Below the pieces are notes generated by a model. It was given only the letters and a program-made list of their open reading frames with translations. It was not told where the DNA came from and did not search any database. A stretch of DNA of 64,000 nucleotides from the NCBI GenBank assembly GCA_964547995.1, contig CAZJRB010000016.1:23594-87593 (forward strand), read 5' to 3'. Positions 61,048 through 64,000 of this stretch are shown here, piece by piece (the first letter of the stretch is position 1; each line of letters opens with the position of its first letter). This DNA is from CAZJRB01 sp964547995. GTDB lineage: Bacteria; Planctomycetota; Planctomycetia; Pirellulales; Thermoguttaceae. A program made the translations under genes and the position numbers.

Positions 61048-61140
61048 GTTCGAGACTCCTTTCCGTGGTTCCTCCGGCCGCTATGGAACGAGAAGCAATT
61101 ATCCCAGATCGGGCCGCTTATTGCAAGCAGAAGTTAATCA

Positions 61141-61330
61141 GTACCTGTTGCGGAAAGCCGGATTTTCAGGTGCCATGCCCACGCTCGCGTGGGCATGTAG
61201 ACTGTATGGTGGCCTCCAGTTCGGCGATGCGCTACATGCCCACGCGAGCGTGGGCATGTAGCGGTTTCTTGCGGGATTCACGACATGCCCACGCAAGCGT
61301 GGGCATGGCACCCAACTTTCCGCAACAGAG
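61141..61330. mobile_element. MITE-like element with terminal inverted repeats
   Basis: Terminal inverted repeats CTGTTGCGGAAAG (61145-61157) and CTTTCCGCAACAG (61316-61328), 13 of 13. GTTAATCA occurs directly on both sides (61133-61140 and 61331-61338), looking like an 8-bp target duplication. Inside are three palindromes ATGCCCACG-4-CGTGGGCAT (61175-61196, 61236-61257, 61285-61306). No ORF. The right-hand duplication overlaps the stop codon of the phosphatase gene. Confidence 0.6.
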
Positions 61331-61331
61331 G

Positions 61332-61757
61332 TTAATCAAGCAGTTTTGCGTACGCAACCTTGACATCATTCCACAGTGGCGGCGACACATCGTGAGGATT
61401 GGCTGCAACGAGTTCTTGCAGGCAATCGTCGGGTGCATCGCCATGAGCTATCGCCAAGGCCGCTGCAACGATCGCGGGCGAACGACTCATTCCGGCGCCG
61501 CAAGAAACGAGAGTCGGGACACGCTTACCGATCAGTGAGGCCGTCGTGTCAATCGCGACGGAAAGCAATTCGGGGGCGTTGCCGGCGCCGTCAAAGAGCG
61601 GAAAACGACAATACACGATCTCGCGGGTCAACTCCGGCGGCAACTCTTCCAGGGCCAAATCGACAATCGCTCTGATGCCCGTGTCCAGGAGTCGCCGAAG
61701 ATCACGTGCGTCCTTCGCGTTTCCAAGAAAAAGCTGCCGGGGGATTACTTCACGCAT
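61332..61757 (-). CDS. Dual-specificity phosphatase-like protein
   Basis: 141 residues. The P-loop CGAGMSR (C-x5-R) lies near residues 86-92 in VSCGAGMSRSPAIVAAALA, and an upstream Asp in the VYCRFPLFDG region could act as general acid. Start MREVIPRQLFLGNAKDARD is typical of small cytosolic DSPs. It would dephosphorylate a protein or small phosphate ester. Stop codon lies at the edge of the MITE-like element. Confidence 0.85.
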   Translation of the reverse strand: MREVIPRQLFLGNAKDARDLRRLLDTGIRAIVDLALEELPPELTREIVYCRFPLFDGAGNAPELLSVAIDTTASLIGKRVPTLVSCGAGMSRSPAIVAAALAIAHGDAPDDCLQELVAANPHDVSPPLWNDVKVAYAKLLD

Positions 61758-61960
61758 TTGTGCTTACCACTGGGGACATTGTTTCGACGGGCTCGGAGGC
61801 CCATCGTACGGCCCATTCTATCGCCCGGCTGGCGGCGGGCAAAGACCATCCACGAGACCGCTGACGGCCAGAGGACTGCGTTTCCCTTTCTTGTTGTGGT
61901 TTTCTCCGTTCTGAGGTAGACTGACGATATGGTAGCACTTCGGTGGGGAGGCAGATTGTT

Positions 61961-63397
61961 GTGAAGCCGAAAAGGACTTTCGAGCGTTTCTGCGTTCTGT
62001 TGCAGGTTGTGCGAAGGGCATTGCTCGCCGTGGCGGCCCTCTTGGCCATGGCTTTGCCCTCAGCGGCCGGGGAAGCCCGTTTCCCTGTGCGGTTTTTCGT
62101 GCCGTCGAAGGCCGGCGACCGGTTCTTTGTGCGGCAGGAGATGACCCAGAAACGCGACTTCCTGGTGACCAGGGACAGTGAGCCGGTCCGGCAACTCGCC
62201 GAGACCAATCGCATCGAACTCGCCGCGCTGGGCGAGATCATGGCGGTCGACGAGCGCGGCGTGACGACGAAAATGAAACTCGCCGTCGCCACTGCCGTGC
62301 TCCTAACCAACGACGGCAACGAGGAGATTCTTCCCCCCGGTGCGATCGTCATGGTCGAATCGAAGGACGCCGGGACCACGTTCCAGATGGTCGGCAAGGC
62401 CGAGGTCCTGCCCCCGCTGGCCGAGCGGCTGCTGCCGCGGATCATCCATCTCGGCAGCGACGCCCGAAGCGGCGAAGAGATGTTCGGCACCACAACACCC
62501 CGCGCAGTCGGAGCCCGGTGGCCGGCCAACCAACCCGCCCTGATGGCCAAGCTCCACGAACTCGACCCGGGCATCCAACCGGCCGATGCGTCGGGCGCGG
62601 CCGAGTTGACCGGCATTGGCACCGTCGACGGCCGAAAGTATCTCAATCTGAAGACCGTCATCTCGGCCAAGACGCTGAAGCCGCGCGACCCGCCGCCGAA
62701 CACCGTTCCGGTCGGCGCGACCATCGTGGCCGTCGAGCAGCTCCGCTTCCCGGCCGACTATGCGACGCCCGCCGTCACCCGCACGATGAAACTCGCGATG
62801 AGCGGCACCTTCGACGGCAAGCCAGGCACCGACCAGGAACCGTTTCAGTTCAAAATCGAATCGGTCGAGTCGTCCGCGGCGCAGATGATCTACGGCGCGG
62901 CGTCCCTTCCCGCGTATCAGGCCGCCCGAAAGGAAGCCGACGCGCCCGCCGCGCACCAACCGCAGCGCCGGGTCGACATGACGCAACCGGAGAGCGTGCT
63001 CCGCGAGTTCCTCGCCGCGCTGGTCGCGAAGGACCAGGAAAAAATCGAGCGGCTGATCATGCCCGACCCCAACGCGGCCATTCTCTGGCGAGGGGAGAAA
63101 CCGTCGGACAAAAACCTCCGCGCCGCACAAAGCTACTTCCGGTCGGTTGTCTTTCAGCGCCGCAAGGCGGGCGAGGTGATCTCCCTGCAGAACGGCCGCA
63201 AGCTCACGCTGGCTGCCGTTCACGTCAACAAAAACCGCACCGTGCTGACCTCCCCCGGATTTCCCACGCCCTACACGCTCATCCGCCGTCGCGGCCAATG
63301 GCGGGTCGACGCCGCGCCGCTGATCGAGGCCAACATGGCCGCCGCCAGACTCCGGCACCAACAACAAGAGAAAAAGCAAACGGGCGGGACACCGTAA
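61961..63397 (+). CDS. Secreted protein of unknown function
   Basis: 478 residues from GTG 61961, preceded by GGGGAGG about ten bases upstream; GTG 61943 is an in-frame alternative. Signal peptide about 1-35 (ALLAVAALLAMALPSAAG). Two parts: residues 40-290 have repeated beta-strand patterns (VDERGVTTKMKLAVATAVL, MKLAMSGTFDGKPG) and residues 330-460 an SnoaL/NTF2-like region (PESVLREFLAALVAKDQEKIERL). No catalytic residues assigned. A partial palindrome copy (61790-61809) lies upstream. Confidence 0.7.
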   Translation: MKPKRTFERFCVLLQVVRRALLAVAALLAMALPSAAGEARFPVRFFVPSKAGDRFFVRQEMTQKRDFLVTRDSEPVRQLAETNRIELAALGEIMAVDERGVTTKMKLAVATAVLLTNDGNEEILPPGAIVMVESKDAGTTFQMVGKAEVLPPLAERLLPRIIHLGSDARSGEEMFGTTTPRAVGARWPANQPALMAKLHELDPGIQPADASGAAELTGIGTVDGRKYLNLKTVISAKTLKPRDPPPNTVPVGATIVAVEQLRFPADYATPAVTRTMKLAMSGTFDGKPGTDQEPFQFKIESVESSAAQMIYGAASLPAYQAARKEADAPAAHQPQRRVDMTQPESVLREFLAALVAKDQEKIERLIMPDPNAAILWRGEKPSDKNLRAAQSYFRSVVFQRRKAGEVISLQNGRKLTLAAVHVNKNRTVLTSPGFPTPYTLIRRRGQWRVDAAPLIEANMAAARLRHQQQEKKQTGGTP

Positions 63398-63497
63398 CTC
63401 TATCCGCCTGATTCCTCGTCGGCTTTTTTCATAGCGATAGTCTTCTCACTTGGGTGTAACCGGCGTTCCTCGCCTAATTTGGGGAAGCCAGGAGGGG

Positions 63498-63647
63498 GGG
63501 TGGCGGCCGGGTGGCACGGGCTGCTTGTCAGCCCGTGTTGAGCGGCCGCAAGTCTCGGCTATCGGTCCAAGAACTCTGCCGGGAGGCCGTGGACCTTCGG
63601 TAACGTCGGGTGCTCGTGCTGCCCGTCTGCGGCGCGCGGGTGCCACT
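63498..63647. repeat. 150-bp direct repeat, copy 1
   Basis: Identical to 63800-63949 except one base (63606 T versus 63908 C). It contains the hairpin CACGGGCTG-CTTGT-CAGCCCGTG (63515-63537). Confidence 0.9.
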
Positions 63648-63709
63648 GCTGGCTTGCCCGGCAGTGCCTCAAGGTCGCTCGAACAACACTGCTGGACGAG
63701 CCAGCAGTG
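63644..63709. repeat. Two CACTGC/GCAGTG palindromes
   Basis: CACTGC...GCAGTG at 63644-63666 and CACTGCTGG-ACGAG-CCAGCAGTG at 63687-63709 (nine-base stem). They lie between the two 150-bp copies. Confidence 0.6.
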
Positions 63710-63799
63710 CCACCCGCCGGAAGGAGAGGAGCTGTTCTTGCAGGCCGTGGTAGTGGTCAATCATGGCTCCACCGGGGCAAGCCCGGCGGCGGCCGGGTG

Positions 63800-63949
63800 G
63801 GGTGGCGGCCGGGTGGCACGGGCTGCTTGTCAGCCCGTGTTGAGCGGCCGCAAGTCTCGGCTATCGGTCCAAGAACTCTGCCGGGAGGCCGTGGACCTTC
63901 GGTAACGCCGGGTGCTCGTGCTGCCCGTCTGCGGCGCGCGGGTGCCACT
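63800..63949. repeat. 150-bp direct repeat, copy 2
   Basis: Second copy, exactly 302 bases from the first, with the same hairpin at 63817-63839. Confidence 0.9.
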
Positions 63950-64000
63950 CTACGCCGTTAACCCTATTTTGGTTTGTAGCCGCTTGACCGCTCGTGCTGT

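Larger units (their letters stand above)
63398..64000. other. 603-base right-end region without a gene
   Basis: No convincing ORF on either strand. It consists mainly of repeats: two 150-bp direct copies and several hairpins listed separately. The last 50 bases show nothing recognisable; a gene may begin beyond the edge. Confidence 0.7.

Noticed and set aside
63450..63905. 151-codon plus-strand frame at the right end
   Set aside because: It runs through both 150-bp repeats and hairpins, has no start context and no protein pattern.
1..64000. tRNA or rRNA genes
   Set aside because: No cloverleaf with a TTCGA-type T-loop in the right context and no rRNA-like stretch was noticed; a covariance search was not possible.

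Overview
The window (about 60% G+C, no rRNA or tRNA seen) reads as a chromosomal segment of a planctomycete, most likely a Pirellulales-type bacterium; this is inference from gene content. Pointers are the TIGR03067-type fragment, DUF4159 proteins, a MoxR/DUF58/BatA/VWA cluster, FHA and SUMF1-domain proteins, sulfatases, ThuA-domain secreted proteins, PQQ-propeller and LamG giants, and the planctomycete form of ClpS. Genes lie on both strands in short operons.

Region 1 (1-5132, minus strand) carries GTP-dependent PEP carboxykinase (running off the left edge) behind a leader with an intrinsic terminator and two tiny ORFs, then hisD-hisC-hisB. Region 2 (5335-12262, plus strand) holds an ABC-type ATPase/TOPRIM-like (DUF4276) pair that resembles two-gene defence nucleases, a divergent Nramp-like transporter, a HEAT-repeat protein and an FHA-TM-SUMF1 protein. 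Region 3 (12294-31100, minus strand) holds a ThuA protein, DnaE, an FHA protein, a three-gene PqqD/M50 peptidase/HlyD export-like cluster, and the moxR-DUF58-BatA-VWA operon. A DUF4159 protein is divergent from moxR (31420-33780).

Region 4 (34039-39354) has a small membrane protein and a minus-strand run pepP-accB-accC-pfp (proline peptidase, biotin carrier protein, biotin carboxylase, PPi-type phosphofructokinase). Region 5 (39430-59671) is accessory and mostly secreted: a decayed esterase, a GH51 arabinofuranosidase of atypical base composition, a TIGR03067 remnant, a membrane HExxH protein, a 1351-residue PQQ/LamG/methyltransferase/PQQ chimera, a beta-helix protein, a ClpS/aspartyl-protease pair, an M20 dipeptidase, an in-frame Gfo/Idh/MocA-sulfatase fusion, a MazF-type toxin-antitoxin pair, a CBM/TIM-barrel glycosidase, a second ThuA protein and a nitroreductase. 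Together these suggest use of sulfated or branched plant or algal polysaccharides. Region 6 (59740-64000) has an AsmA-like protein, a dual-specificity phosphatase, a secreted unknown and a 600-base repeat-rich tail.

Gene boundaries throughout carry short palindromic repeats of at least seven families. These include a 5 x 30-bp tandem array whose first unit supplies the stop codon of the preceding glycosidase, a MITE-like element with terminal inverted repeats and an apparent 8-bp target duplication, and a 150-bp direct repeat at the right edge.
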